A DNA stretch of 64,000 nucleotides from AP-16 sp963755055. Lineage in GTDB: Bacteria > Pseudomonadota > Alphaproteobacteria > Rhizobiales > Xanthobacteraceae. Within the stretch, counting starts at the first letter, position 1, and the number at the start of each line of letters is the position of its first letter. The notes beneath the pieces are model-generated. The model had not been told where the DNA came from, did not search any database, and saw only the letters and a list, made by a program, of their open reading frames with translations. The stretch lies in assembly GCA_963755055.1 (NCBI GenBank), contig CAVWIS010000004.1, positions 434,001 through 498,000 of the forward strand, in the 5' to 3' direction. The translations under genes were made by a program, and so were the position numbers. Shown piece after piece: positions 43,197-52,248 of this stretch.

Positions 43197-43532
43197 ATGA
43201 AGCTGACGAACATGCCAGAGGGGGTGACTGACTGGTCACGGATACCGGCGATCAGGATACCGGGCGCATCCGGTGCTGCAGACGCGCGGACGCATCAGGT
43301 CGGAGAAATTCAGCTGCGGCTCGTCGAGTACGCTCCCGGCTACCTCGCCGATCATTGGTGCTCAAAGGGCCACATCATCTATGTCGTCGCCGGCACCCTC
43401 ACCATTGAGCATCAGAACGACCGGCCCGCTTGCGCGCTGTCCGCGGGGATGAGCTGGCATGTGGCAGACGACGAAGGGCCACCCCATCGCGTTCGCTCCG
43501 ATAATGGGGCGACGATCTTCATCCTCGACTGA
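43197..43532 (+). CDS. DHCW-motif cupin protein
   Basis: A 111-residue single-domain cupin with APGYLADHWCSKGHI (the DHxC-type metal region that names the group), VVAGTLTIEH and a final HRVRSDNGATIFILD. Members are small cytosolic proteins of unknown reaction. GGGTGCAGGA lies upstream. A 103-base piece of this gene was copied to 24783-24885. Confidence 0.85.
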   Translation: MKLTNMPEGVTDWSRIPAIRIPGASGAADARTHQVGEIQLRLVEYAPGYLADHWCSKGHIIYVVAGTLTIEHQNDRPACALSAGMSWHVADDEGPPHRVRSDNGATIFILD

Positions 43533-43678
43533 GTTGAGGCCGGAGCGCGTGCATCTGCGGCGATCGTTTTCGATAGCGCGGCAAGAACCGGAGTTCATGC
43601 GGTGCCGGCCCGGATTATCCGTCGTTCAGGTCATCGACCAAAGTCGGTGACTTTCGACACGACAGAAAGGATATCCGC

Positions 43679-44128
43679 ATGACCAAAGAGGAAAGCAACA
43701 AGGCGATCGTCGGCCGGTGGTTCACCGACTTCTGGGGCAAGAGCTGCAGGCTCGGCATCGTCGACGAGCTCGCCGCTCCCGACATGCTGCTGCAGTATTC
43801 GCTGCACGCGCCGCGCCGCGGTCGCGACGACATCAAGGCGTTCATGATCGATTTCCGCGCGGCGTTTCCGGATCTCAATTTCTCGGGCACCGCGGACCTG
43901 ATGGCCGAAGGCGACCATGTGGTCGGCCGGTGGGAAGGCGGCGGCACCCATACCGGTCCGGCGTTCGGCGATTTTTTGATCGGCGCGCTGCCCGCCGCGA
44001 CCGGCCGGAAGATGCATTTTTCCGGCACCACGGTCCTGCGTCTCGAGAATGGCAGGATCGTCGAGGAGATCGGTCTCGACGACGGTGTCAAGGCCCTGAC
44101 CCAGCTCGGCCTTCTCAAGGCCGCTTGA
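43679..44128 (+). CDS. SnoaL-like polyketide cyclase / ester cyclase family protein
   Basis: A 149-residue alpha+beta-barrel protein: NKAIVGRWFTDFWGKSC, RRGRDDIKAFMIDFRAAFPD, VVGRWEGGGTHTGP and FSGTTVLRLENGRIVEEIG. The RAAFPD and HTG segments are typical of SnoaL-like domains. Exact substrate unknown. GAAAGGA lies upstream of the ATG. It converges with a LysR gene. Confidence 0.82.
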   Translation: MTKEESNKAIVGRWFTDFWGKSCRLGIVDELAAPDMLLQYSLHAPRRGRDDIKAFMIDFRAAFPDLNFSGTADLMAEGDHVVGRWEGGGTHTGPAFGDFLIGALPAATGRKMHFSGTTVLRLENGRIVEEIGLDDGVKALTQLGLLKAA

Positions 44129-44171
44129 TCGACGGCGGTCGCCGTCCAGTTTTCGGCGACCGCTCTTCCCC

Positions 44172-45074
44172 TCAATCGAACCGAAGCCCGCGAAGCTTGC
44201 CGACGCATTCGTCGATGAACGCGCGCGCCTTCACCGACAGCAGCTTCGACTGCGGATAGACCACCTGCACCGGCATCGGCTCGGTCTCGAACTTCTCCAG
44301 CACATATTTCAACCGGCCGTCCTTCCTATCGGGCGCCACCATGTAGGACAGGAACATGCCGAGGCCGAGGCCGGAGACGCAGGCGCTCACGGCGCTGTCG
44401 ATGTCGTTGCAGGTGATCACGCTGGTGATCGGCACGGATACGTGGCGGGTGCGGGCGCCGACCCGGAACTGCCATTCGCTGCGCGGCGCCAGGCCGACGT
44501 GGCGGACGCAGGCGTGCCGGCGCACGTCGTCCGGAGTCCGGGGAACGCCGTGGCGGCGCAGATATGGCTCGCTCGCGCACACGACGCGCCGGGTGCGGCC
44601 GACGGGAATCGCCACCATGGACGAATCCCTGAGATGGGCAATGCGGACCCCGACGTCGACGCCTTCCTCGATCAGGTTCACGACGCGATCGACGAACAGC
44701 AGGTCGGCGCTGACCTTCGGATATCGGCGGACGAAATCGCAGACGATCGGCGCGATGTAGCGCCGGCCGAACAGCGCCGAGGCGGTCACGGTGAGCTTGC
44801 CGGCCGGCTCGCTGCGGCGGGAGACCAGCGCTTCCTCGGTCTCCTGCAGGGCCGACAGGATGACGCGGCAGCGCTCGAGATAGTGCGCGCCTTCATCGGT
44901 GAGATGGATGCGGCGGGTGGTGCGCTTGAGGAGCGAGACCCCGAGATGCCGCTCGAGCGCGGCGAGCGTCCGCACCACGGTCGGCAACGAGGTATCGAGC
45001 GTGTCCGCGGCGGCGGTCAGGCTGCCGGCGTCGACGATCCGCACGAACGTGGTCATCGCGTTCAACTTGTCCAT
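44172..45074 (-). CDS. LysR-family transcriptional regulator
   Basis: A 300-residue regulator. The N-terminal helix-turn-helix is MDKLNAMTTFVRIVDAGSLT...LPTVVRTLAALERHLGVSLL, followed by RTTRRIHLTDEGAHYLE. The effector domain runs from AGKLTVTASALFGRRYIAP to the end. ATG 45074 is chosen because it starts exactly at the family N-terminus; the frame continues upstream without family features. It is divergent from the haloperoxidase-like gene, whose 190-base gap may hold its binding site. Confidence 0.9.
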   Translation of the reverse strand: MDKLNAMTTFVRIVDAGSLTAAADTLDTSLPTVVRTLAALERHLGVSLLKRTTRRIHLTDEGAHYLERCRVILSALQETEEALVSRRSEPAGKLTVTASALFGRRYIAPIVCDFVRRYPKVSADLLFVDRVVNLIEEGVDVGVRIAHLRDSSMVAIPVGRTRRVVCASEPYLRRHGVPRTPDDVRRHACVRHVGLAPRSEWQFRVGARTRHVSVPITSVITCNDIDSAVSACVSGLGLGMFLSYMVAPDRKDGRLKYVLEKFETEPMPVQVVYPQSKLLSVKARAFIDECVGKLRGLRFD

Positions 45075-45263
45075 GGGGCGATTATTACTCCGGAATTTGC
45101 AATAGTCTACTGCCGCTCGCCCCATTTATTTCATCCGCGGAATGGCGCGAGGTGCCGTTGCCGGGCCACGACTCTTGAGCTGCGCAAGCCGCATCAGGAC
45201 CCCTGGCCCGGAGCGTGTCGTGATCGACGCCGCGTCGCCCTCTTGCCGACGATGGAGATTGCC

Positions 45264-46511
45264 ATGTTGCAAAACCTGCGCTGGGTCATGCCCGTCATCA
45301 TCCTCACCGGCCTGGCGGGCCCGGTTTCCGCCGACGTCATAACGGACTGGAACGAGAAAACCGTCGCCTTCGTGACCACGCGGGCGATGCTGCCGCCCCA
45401 GGCGGAACGGGTGATGGCGGCGGTCCACGTCGCGATGTTCGATGCGGTCAACTCGATCGATCGGCGCTACCGGCCCTACATGCTGCAGCTGCCGGCCGCC
45501 AAGGAGACCTCGCAGGAGGCGGCCGCGGCCGCCGCCGCAGCGGCCGTGCTGGCCGGGCTGCATCCGAACGCGGCCGACGAGATGAAGGCCGCCTTGGCGG
45601 CCACTCTGGCGACCATCTCGCCCGGCACCGCCCGGGACGACGGGATCAGGCTCGGCGAGGCGGTCGCGGCAGCAATCGTCGCGGAACGCAGCCGGGACGG
45701 CGCGAATGCGGCTGACGCCTATCGGCCGAAGACGAGGCCCGGGGTCTACGTTCCGACGCCCATCACGGCCTCGTCGATGTGGCCGAACGTGACGCCGTTT
45801 GCCATGACCAGCCCCACGCAGTTCCGGCCGCGACCGCCGATCCCGATCACCGGCGCGCAATGGGCGACCGAGTACAACGAGATCAAGACCCTGGGCGGGA
45901 AGACCAGCACGGCACGGTCGGCGCAGCAGAGCGAGGACGGCCGCTTCTGGCTGATCACCGGGCCGCAGAGCTACTACCCGATCGTGCGCCAGCTGGTCGC
46001 GGCGAAGAAGATGAACCTCGTCGACGGCGCGCGATTTATGGCGCTGGTGTCGGTCGCCACGGCGGACGCCTACATCGCGGTGTTCGACGCCAAGTATCAC
46101 TACGACTTCTGGCGGCCGATCACGGCCATCCGCAACGGCGATATGGACGACAATCCGGCAACCGAGCGCGACGCGGCCTGGCAGCCGATCGACAACACGC
46201 CGATGCACCCGGAATATCCGTGCGCGCATTGCATCACCAGCGCCGCCGTCGCGACCGTGGCGGAGACGGTGCTGGGGAGCGCCGACGTGCCGGAGGTCGT
46301 GATGACGAGCGCGGCCGCGCCGGGGGTCACCCACCGCTGGACCAACCTGTGGGTCTATGCCGACGAGGTGTCGCTCGCCCGCATCTGGGCCGGGTTCCAC
46401 TACCGGTTCTCGACCCGCGTCGGCCAGGACATGGGACGCAAGATCGGCCAGCTTGTGGTGCAGAGCCGCATGCAGCCGGCAAAGCTCGCGGCAGCGGCGC
46501 CGCCGCGCTGA
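45264..46511 (+). CDS. vanadium-dependent haloperoxidase / PAP2-superfamily secreted protein
   Basis: A 415-residue protein with a signal peptide (MLQNLRW, hydrophobic stretch, ending PVSA). The phosphatase/haloperoxidase core includes KYHYDFWRPITAIRNGD (Lys/Arg of the oxyanion site), HPEYPCAHCITSAAVATV (a histidine-rich loop in place of the usual PSGH) and RIWAGFHYRFSTRVGQDMG (Arg...His...G). Family members oxidise halides with peroxide or act as acid phosphatases in the periplasm. ATG 45264 has GGAG eight bases upstream. Followed by a secreted cupin. Confidence 0.85.
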   Translation: MLQNLRWVMPVIILTGLAGPVSADVITDWNEKTVAFVTTRAMLPPQAERVMAAVHVAMFDAVNSIDRRYRPYMLQLPAAKETSQEAAAAAAAAAVLAGLHPNAADEMKAALAATLATISPGTARDDGIRLGEAVAAAIVAERSRDGANAADAYRPKTRPGVYVPTPITASSMWPNVTPFAMTSPTQFRPRPPIPITGAQWATEYNEIKTLGGKTSTARSAQQSEDGRFWLITGPQSYYPIVRQLVAAKKMNLVDGARFMALVSVATADAYIAVFDAKYHYDFWRPITAIRNGDMDDNPATERDAAWQPIDNTPMHPEYPCAHCITSAAVATVAETVLGSADVPEVVMTSAAAPGVTHRWTNLWVYADEVSLARIWAGFHYRFSTRVGQDMGRKIGQLVVQSRMQPAKLAAAAPPR

Positions 46512-46638
46512 TACGCTGCTCCGCCGGCCTCGCCGTCATGCGAGCCCGGGCGGAGGAGACCGCAAAGCCGCCGCGCCCGACGGCGGATGCCTCGGGCGCG
46601 GCGATTGTACCTCACGTCACCACAGCGAGGAGGACACG

Positions 46639-47091
46639 ATGAAGCGCATTGCCGTTATCCTGCTGGCAGGCTTCTGCACGATTGCCGGAGCCTTCGGACA
46701 ACACTCGCACGTCATGATGTCTCCGGCGGAGCTCGTCTGGAACGACCTGCCGTCGTTGCCCGGCGTGAAGATCGCGGTGATCGAGGGGCCGCTCACCGAG
46801 CCGGGCCCGATCATGTTCCGGCTCAAGTTTCCCGCGAGCTACAAGGTGCCGCCGCATTCGCATCCCGGAATCGAGCACATCACGATCATCTCGGGCACGC
46901 TGAACATGGGCATGGGGGACACGTTCGACCCGGCCAAGACCCGGGCGCTGACCCCGGGCAGCGTCGCGATCATGCCGCCGGGAACCCACCACTTCGTGTG
47001 GACCAGCGAGGAGACGATCGGCCAGGTCCACAGCACCGGGCCGTGGTCGGTCACCTACGTCAATCCCGCCGACGACCCCCGCAAGAGATGA
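46639..47091 (+). CDS. secreted cupin-domain protein
   Basis: A 150-residue protein with a signal peptide (MKRIAVILLAGFCTIAGAFG). The cupin motifs are YKVPPHSHPGIEHITIISG (metal HxH...E) and GSVAIMPPGTHHFVW. GAGGAGGA precedes the start. Its stop overlaps the next start codon as ATGA, so the two are co-translated. Likely a periplasmic metal-binding enzyme or sensor; substrate unknown. Confidence 0.85.
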   Translation: MKRIAVILLAGFCTIAGAFGQHSHVMMSPAELVWNDLPSLPGVKIAVIEGPLTEPGPIMFRLKFPASYKVPPHSHPGIEHITIISGTLNMGMGDTFDPAKTRALTPGSVAIMPPGTHHFVWTSEETIGQVHSTGPWSVTYVNPADDPRKR

Positions 47092-47753
47092 GCAGTCGGC
47101 TCGGGCAACAGGGCTCCGCGAAGCGAATGACCGACGCCCCCTATGCGAGCGACGTCGCTTTTACGCCGTCGGTCAAGGCGGTGCAGGCCCGCAAGGGCTC
47201 GCGCCGCTCCTACGGACGCATGGAGGAAGGCGGCTCCTGGGAGACCCGCATCACCCCCGATCTTGCCCTCTTCGTCGCGGCGCAGACGAGCATCTTTCTC
47301 GCCACCGCCAACGCCGCGGGGCAGCCCTACATCCAGCACCGCGGCGGCCCGGCGGGCTTCCTGCGGCCGCTCGACGAGAGGACGCTCGGGTTCGCCGATT
47401 TTTCCGGCAACCGGCAATACATCACCCAAGGCAATCTGGCGGACAATCCCAGGGCGCATCTCTTCCTGATCGACTATGCGCAGCGGCGGCGCGTCAAGAT
47501 CTGGGGCGAGGCGCGCGTGGTCGAGGACGACGCCGCCTTGATCGCGCGGCTGATGCCGGAGAGCTGTCAGGCGCGTCCCGAGCAGGCGATCCTCTTCGCC
47601 GTCTCGACCTGGAGCGCGAACTGCTCCCAGCATATTCCGCAGCGTCTCGAGGCCGCCGACGTGACCGCGGCGCTCGCCCAGCGCGACCGGCGGATCGAGG
47701 CGCTGGAAGCCGAGCTGCGGCGGCTTCGCGAGGTCGGTCGAGAAACCCTCTGA
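47088..47753 (+). CDS. pyridoxamine 5'-phosphate oxidase-family flavoprotein
   Basis: A 221-residue protein of the FMN-binding split-barrel group: FVAAQTSIFLATANAAGQPY, GFADFSGNRQYITQGNLADN, VKIWGEARVVEDD and a C-terminal coiled coil (RDRRIEALEAELRRLREV). Such proteins bind FMN, and some bind F420 or heme, and act as oxidoreductases; a role in vitamin B6 synthesis is not implied. ATG 47088 overlaps the stop of the cupin gene. An alternative start at 47127 begins MTDAPYASD. Confidence 0.85.
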   Translation: MSSRLGQQGSAKRMTDAPYASDVAFTPSVKAVQARKGSRRSYGRMEEGGSWETRITPDLALFVAAQTSIFLATANAAGQPYIQHRGGPAGFLRPLDERTLGFADFSGNRQYITQGNLADNPRAHLFLIDYAQRRRVKIWGEARVVEDDAALIARLMPESCQARPEQAILFAVSTWSANCSQHIPQRLEAADVTAALAQRDRRIEALEAELRRLREVGRETL

Positions 47754-47858
47754 CCTCGCATGATCACGACATGATCACTGGTGAATTGGGGAGCCGGCCG
47801 GACGTGTCCAGTTGATATACAAGGAATAGAACCAGCGAGGCTGCTCCTCGTTGATGTC

Positions 47859-48650
47859 TCAGTCGTCGATCTGCCGGCCGACATGCGCGATGGCCTGCTG
47901 ATAGACCGAAGCGGCATTCCAGGCCTCCAGCGCCGCGAAATTCGCCTCGCCCGGCTGATATCCGGCGCCCGCGCGCCAGCCATGACCTTTGAGGAAATTG
48001 GCCGTCGAGGTCAGCGCGGTGGCCGCATTGTCGAGACTCCCGCCGGTGCCGTAGGCGAGGATGTTTTTCGGCAGGAACTGGGTGTGGCCGACCTCGCCGT
48101 GCATGGAGCCGCGCGATCCCGCCGAAAGAATCCCGCGATCGATCAGTTTCAGAGCCGCGTAGAGCTGCTCGGTGAAATATTCCGTCCGCCGGCAGTCATA
48201 GGCGAGCGTCGCCACTGCCGACAGGACGTTCTGATTTCCGCGCGACCTGCCAAAACCCGTCTCCATTCCCCAGATGGCGAGCAGCGGCCCCGGCGGGACG
48301 CCATAGCGTTGCTGGATGGAGGCGAAGAGCGCGGCATGGGTCTGCTTGAGCGCGCGCCCGCGCGCCACGATGGCCGAGCCGCCGCGCTTGGCGAGAAACT
48401 GATCGAGCGACAGACGGAAGCTTCTTTGGCCCCGGTCGGCCGCGATGGTCGCGGTCGAGTAGGTGGTCCCCATGAGGGCGGCGACGGCGGAGCCGCCGAC
48501 CCTTCCCCTCGCTTCATCGGCGAGTTGCTGCTTCCACGCCTCGAAACCCGCCGCCGAGCTGCCGCACTGCGCGGCGCCCGCCTTGCCGGCCATCCCCAAC
48601 ACCATCAGGGCCGCGACTATGACCGTCCTGAGCTGCCCGCCGTTCGTCAT
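47859..48650 (-). CDS. lytic murein transglycosylase (MltB-like)
   Basis: A 263-residue exported enzyme with a signal peptide (residues 1-27, ending GKAGAA). The catalytic Glu is in LLAIWGMETGFGRSRGNQNV, followed by LSAVATLAYDCRRTEYF and GSMHGEVGHTQFLPKNILAY, as in family 3 lytic transglycosylases. It cleaves peptidoglycan to 1,6-anhydromuropeptides. There is no C-terminal peptidoglycan-binding domain. The next gene on the other strand is also a cell-wall enzyme. Confidence 0.9.
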   Translation of the reverse strand: MTNGGQLRTVIVAALMVLGMAGKAGAAQCGSSAAGFEAWKQQLADEARGRVGGSAVAALMGTTYSTATIAADRGQRSFRLSLDQFLAKRGGSAIVARGRALKQTHAALFASIQQRYGVPPGPLLAIWGMETGFGRSRGNQNVLSAVATLAYDCRRTEYFTEQLYAALKLIDRGILSAGSRGSMHGEVGHTQFLPKNILAYGTGGSLDNAATALTSTANFLKGHGWRAGAGYQPGEANFAALEAWNAASVYQQAIAHVGRQIDD

Positions 48651-48970
48651 GTCGCAACCCGCTTCACGCCGTTCCTGATGGACGAAAACGCCGGAGCGCC
48701 GGCCGGTGTTCGCCGGTCAGCCTCTTCCCGCGAGGCAAACGTGTCAATGCGTTTGGCCTGCCCGATGGAGGCCAGCGTTGATTGCCGGCACCAGCGTTGG
48801 ACCGCTCAAGCAATACTTCGGGGCAAAATTGCGGACCCGGATGATCGGAAACGGCCGCGCCGCCGAACGATTGTTGCCGCAATCGATATGTCTTCTCCGC
48901 CCGTCATTGCCGGAGGCTTCCGGCCTGAGCCGAACGCGGTACGCAAGGGACGGGTGGGGAATTGGTTCGC
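48651..48970. other. divergent upstream region, no gene recognised
   Basis: 320 bases between the transglycosylase and the DUF2778 gene. Open frames on both strands are shadows without family features. Both promoters should lie here, but no convincing -35/-10 pair was found. Confidence 0.4.
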
Positions 48971-49972
48971 GTGATATTGCGCTCGGTGACCGCAGGAATT
49001 GCGGCGCTGGGCATGGGGGTCGCCGTCAAATCGGGAGCGATGCCCGCCGGTCCGGCCGACGCCGGATTGCAGGGCGGGCGTCCCGGCATCTCGGTTTTCG
49101 GAACGATTCATCCAAAGCTGCTCGCCGTCGGGCATCCGGTCGGATCGCAGATGCCGACGGGTCGCGGCGTGCGGCTGGCGAGCCTGGACATGCCGGCCGA
49201 TGCGACGGCCGCGGAGCGAATGCCGGCCGGGGCCGCCGCCGCGGCGAGGCAGCGTGCCTCCTTCCAGGACCGGTTCGCTTCCTTTTTCGACGGGCGAGGC
49301 GCGGCCGTTTCCCATGTGCGGGCGAGCCTGGTCACGATGAACCCGCCCGCGGGCGCGACGGGACCGTCGTCCGCGCCGGCCCGGCCGCGCGCGCACCGCG
49401 TGCCGGTGCCGGACCCTTTGCGGCACAAGCCCGCTTCTCCGGCCGCCGGCCAGCCCGCGCCGGAATCGGCGTCCAGGAAGCTTGTGCGCACCGCATACGC
49501 AAACGATTCGACCCCGCCGGCCGACGACAGCCGCACCGCGATCTATGATATTTCGGCCCATGCGGTCTATCTGCCGAACGGCGACAAGCTCGAGGCGCAT
49601 TCCGGCCTCGGCAGCCATCTGGACGATCCGCGCCAGGTCAGCCTCAAGGGTCGCGGGCCGACGCCGCCGAACGTCTATCAGCTCGCCATGCGCGAGCGGC
49701 TTTTCCATGGGGTCCGCGCTATTCGTCTCATTCCGGTCGGCGACGGCGAGATGTACGGCCGCGACGGCATACTGGCGCATTCCTACATGCTCGGCCCCAA
49801 CGGCCAGTCGAACGGATGCATGTCGGTCAGCAACTATCCGGCGTTCCTCAACGCCTTCATGAAGGGCGAGATCGACCGGCTCGTCGTCGTCGAGCATCTG
49901 GCGACCGCGCCGAGCTCCCGGACGGGCCTGGGATGGTTGTTGCCGGAGCCGCTGCGGAAGCTTCTGATGTAG
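48971..49972 (+). CDS. DUF2778 (Tlde1-type) L,D-transpeptidase-like protein
   Basis: About 333 residues. The N-terminal half is proline/alanine-rich and preceded by a weak signal sequence. The C-terminal domain (about 190-310) reads TAIYDISAHAVYLPNGDKLE, GPTPPNVYQLAMRERLFHGV and HSYMLGPNGQSNGCMSVSNY, with the His and Cys pair of L,D-transpeptidases. Relatives remodel or attack peptidoglycan. There is no ATG: GTG 48971 with GGTGGGG 11 bases upstream is used; TTG 48962 is an alternative. The TAG stop lies within the start of the adjacent GTAGGGTGGGC repeat. Confidence 0.8.
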   Translation: MILRSVTAGIAALGMGVAVKSGAMPAGPADAGLQGGRPGISVFGTIHPKLLAVGHPVGSQMPTGRGVRLASLDMPADATAAERMPAGAAAAARQRASFQDRFASFFDGRGAAVSHVRASLVTMNPPAGATGPSSAPARPRAHRVPVPDPLRHKPASPAAGQPAPESASRKLVRTAYANDSTPPADDSRTAIYDISAHAVYLPNGDKLEAHSGLGSHLDDPRQVSLKGRGPTPPNVYQLAMRERLFHGVRAIRLIPVGDGEMYGRDGILAHSYMLGPNGQSNGCMSVSNYPAFLNAFMKGEIDRLVVVEHLATAPSSRTGLGWLLPEPLRKLLM

Positions 49973-50133
49973 GGTGGGCAAAATCGTTGCTCCGAGGCTG
50001 CCGCTCGCCCGAACCCCGCGTACGATTTTGCCCACGCGGTCGGACCGGACTGAGCGTCGGACCGCGTGGGCAAATCGCCGGCCATGCATCAAACACAATC
50101 TCGCGGCCGTGCCGGGCGATTTGCCCACCCTAC
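49969..50133. repeat. three-hairpin GTAGGGTGGGC repeat, single copy
   Basis: 165 bases from GTAGGGTGGGCAAAATCG to CGATTTGCCCACCCTAC. The stems are GTGGGCAAAATCG with CGATTTTGCCCAC, GCCCACGCGGTC with GACCGCGTGGGC, and GTGGGCAAATCGCC with GGCGATTTGCCCAC. It fills the gap between convergent genes, and its second to fourth bases are the stop codon of the DUF2778 gene. Confidence 0.88.
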
Positions 50134-50153
50134 AGGTTCTGCGCTCAACCCAT

Positions 50154-51404
50154 CTACAATCCGTCGCCGCGATCTCCGGCGAGCTCGCGCGGCCGCATCA
50201 GCCGGAATGCCGCGAGCGCGATGACGGAGAGCGAAGCGATCATCGCGAAGGCAGCCGCCCAGGTGGCGTGCGACATGCCGCCCCCGGCATCGAGGATCCA
50301 GCCGACGGCGAGCGGCCCGACGAAGCCGCCGATGTAACCCAGCATCGAGTGGACCGCGAGCGTGGCGCCGCGGCGGGCGGGCTCGGCGGTGCCGGCGGTG
50401 CCCGCGGTGAGCGACGAGGAGTTGAGCCACACCAGCGGGCCGTAGATCATCAAGAGCACCACCGCCACGATGTAGGACCATGGCCCGACCAGGCCGAGCA
50501 GACAGGCGCACACGGAAGAAGCGATGAGGGCGGCGACGATAAGCCGGCGACGGCCGAGCCGGATGGCAGCCTCGTTGCCGAGCACGCTCGCCAGCGTCCC
50601 GGCGAGGCCGAGCAGCGTCAATGTCGTCGCCGGAGAGAATGCCGTCGTCGACGTATTTGTGCTGGCCGCCACGAAGGCGAGGAACGCCACGCCCCATCCC
50701 CGCAGCGCGTTCATCTCCAGCGTATGGATGCAGTAGACGATCGCATAGGCCATCGCCGATCTGTTGCGCAGCACCGGCCGGAAATCGAACAGTTTCGGCT
50801 CGCCCGCGGCGGCGCGGGGAGGCCGATCGGGGCTGCGCACCGCCCCGGCGACGATCAGCCAGGCGAGCGCGGCGCTGGCGGAGCCTACGATGAAGGCCGC
50901 GCGCCAGCCGAAAAGGCTGGCGACGAGATCGGCGCAGGCGAACGACAGCGCCCCGGAAACCCCGATGCTCGCCGCGTGCCCCGCGGTGGCGCGGGACATC
51001 AGCTTGCCCTCGACGCGGTCGGCGAGCAGCTTCAGGCCGGTCATGTAGGTTCCGGCCCAGCCGATTCCGGTCAGCGTGCGGGCAATCATCGCCGACCAGA
51101 AACCGTCGGCAAGAGCGCCGAACAGGAGGTGGCCGAGAATCGTCAAGGCCACCCCGAAGAGGTAGACGCTTCTCGCCTCGACGCGGTCGGTCAGCGTCAC
51201 CAGGACCGGCACCGCCGCGATATAGCCGCCGTAGAACGCCGCGGTGATCCAGCCCGCCTCGCTGTAGGTCAGGCCCCAGCGGACGACCATGCCCGGCAGC
51301 AGCGCCGGCCAGAAGAATGCACCGAGCTGCACCAGCACCTGGGCGGCGCACACGAGCGCGACCAGTCTTCTGGCCGATACGCCGCCCGATGCCGTCGTCG
51401 CCAT
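50154..51404 (-). CDS. MFS transporter (CynX/NimT-like)
   Basis: A 416-residue protein with about twelve helices. LVQLGAFFWPALLPGMVVRW lies in helix 1, LVTLTDRVEARSVYLFG is the loop after helix 2 (a variant of GRxxxR), and LTGIGWAGTYMTGLKLLADR lies in helix 4. A second half follows after a loop with LFDFRPVLRNRS. The substrate is not deducible; relatives export or import small organic compounds. The gene stands alone, with a palindrome 25 bases upstream. Confidence 0.85.
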   Translation of the reverse strand: MATTASGGVSARRLVALVCAAQVLVQLGAFFWPALLPGMVVRWGLTYSEAGWITAAFYGGYIAAVPVLVTLTDRVEARSVYLFGVALTILGHLLFGALADGFWSAMIARTLTGIGWAGTYMTGLKLLADRVEGKLMSRATAGHAASIGVSGALSFACADLVASLFGWRAAFIVGSASAALAWLIVAGAVRSPDRPPRAAAGEPKLFDFRPVLRNRSAMAYAIVYCIHTLEMNALRGWGVAFLAFVAASTNTSTTAFSPATTLTLLGLAGTLASVLGNEAAIRLGRRRLIVAALIASSVCACLLGLVGPWSYIVAVVLLMIYGPLVWLNSSSLTAGTAGTAEPARRGATLAVHSMLGYIGGFVGPLAVGWILDAGGGMSHATWAAAFAMIASLSVIALAAFRLMRPRELAGDRGDGL

Positions 51405-51710
51405 GTCGCCCCCGGCAGGTCACCGATCATTCGATAATCGTCGAATTATGGAAAAAAGCAAGGCATCGTCGCGCCGGCCGTCTCGACGTGCTCTGCCTGT
51501 CGATGGGCTCAGGGTCTGTCGTGATGACTGACCTGCGAACTCCTTCTCGCAGCCTCAGTCTGAGGATTGTGTTTGTGGGCACGGCACTACGATGAGTCCT
51601 AACTTTCGCCCAACGTTACTGGCCCTGCGGTCGATCTCCGCCGACGCCCGTTTCAATCCAGCCTGGATGACGATAGGCTGTTCCGGCCAACGACGTTGGA
51701 GGATCAAGGG
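51405..51710. other. intergenic region, no gene recognised
   Basis: 306 bases between the divergent MFS gene and a small secreted protein gene. Apart from the palindrome at 51429-51446 I see no structure that stands out. Confidence 0.4.
51429..51446. promoter_or_regulatory. short palindrome ahead of the MFS gene, operator candidate
   Basis: ATTCGA and TCGAAT flank six bases (TAATCG), a perfect 6-bp inverted repeat 25 bases upstream of the transporter start. Placement suits a repressor site. There is no regulator gene nearby. Confidence 0.3.
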
Positions 51711-52079
51711 ATGCGACGGCGTGCCTTCATTGCGGGAGCGGCGGCGCTGCCGCTTGCGGCGGCGCTCGGTCACGGCGCCCATGCGGTCGAGATCCGCAGG
51801 GGCGCTACCATGGAGGTGAAGGCCAACTCGATCTGGTACGAGGACGCCGACAAGCTGGCGCGCTGGCAGGAGTTGAAGAAGAGCGGCAAGTCCGCGGCAT
51901 TCAAGTCCTATCAGAAGGAAACGATGCGCCGGCGGGAGGCATGGCAGTTCATCAACCAGACCACCGTGACAATCCTCGGCTATGAGCCGGCGACAAACCA
52001 GGTCAAGGTGGAGATGCAGACGACCGGCCGGATGCAGGGCAGCAAATGGTTCGTGGACGCCGATGCCCTGATGCGATGA
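51711..52079 (+). CDS. small secreted protein with Tat-like signal
   Basis: 122 residues. The signal MRRRAFIAGAAALPLAAALG has adjacent arginines and a long alanine-rich core, cleaved near AHA. The mature part is charged with the stretch ARWQELKKSGKSAAFKSYQK and ends TTGRMQGSKWFVDADALM. GGAGG eight bases upstream of ATG 51711 decides the start. I do not recognise the family. Confidence 0.7.
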   Translation: MRRRAFIAGAAALPLAAALGHGAHAVEIRRGATMEVKANSIWYEDADKLARWQELKKSGKSAAFKSYQKETMRRREAWQFINQTTVTILGYEPATNQVKVEMQTTGRMQGSKWFVDADALMR

Positions 52080-52085
52080 GGCGCC

Positions 52086-52248
52086 GTAGGGTGGGCAAAA
52101 TCGAGGCTCCGAGGCTGCCGCGCGCCCGAGCCCCGCGGACGATTTTGCCCACGCGGTCGGACCGGCGTCGGCGTCGGACCGCGTGGGCAAATCGCCGACA
52201 ATCCGTGAACAAATCTCGCCGGCCGTGCCGGGCGATTTGCCCACCCTT
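52086..52248. repeat. three-hairpin GTAGGGTGGGC repeat, single copy
   Basis: 163 bases closely matching the copy at 49969-50133: GTAGGGTGGGCAAAATCG at the left, GGGCGATTTGCCCACCCT at the right, and the middle GCCCACGCGGTC/GACCGCGTGGGC pair. It starts six bases after the stop codon of the small secreted protein. Confidence 0.88.
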
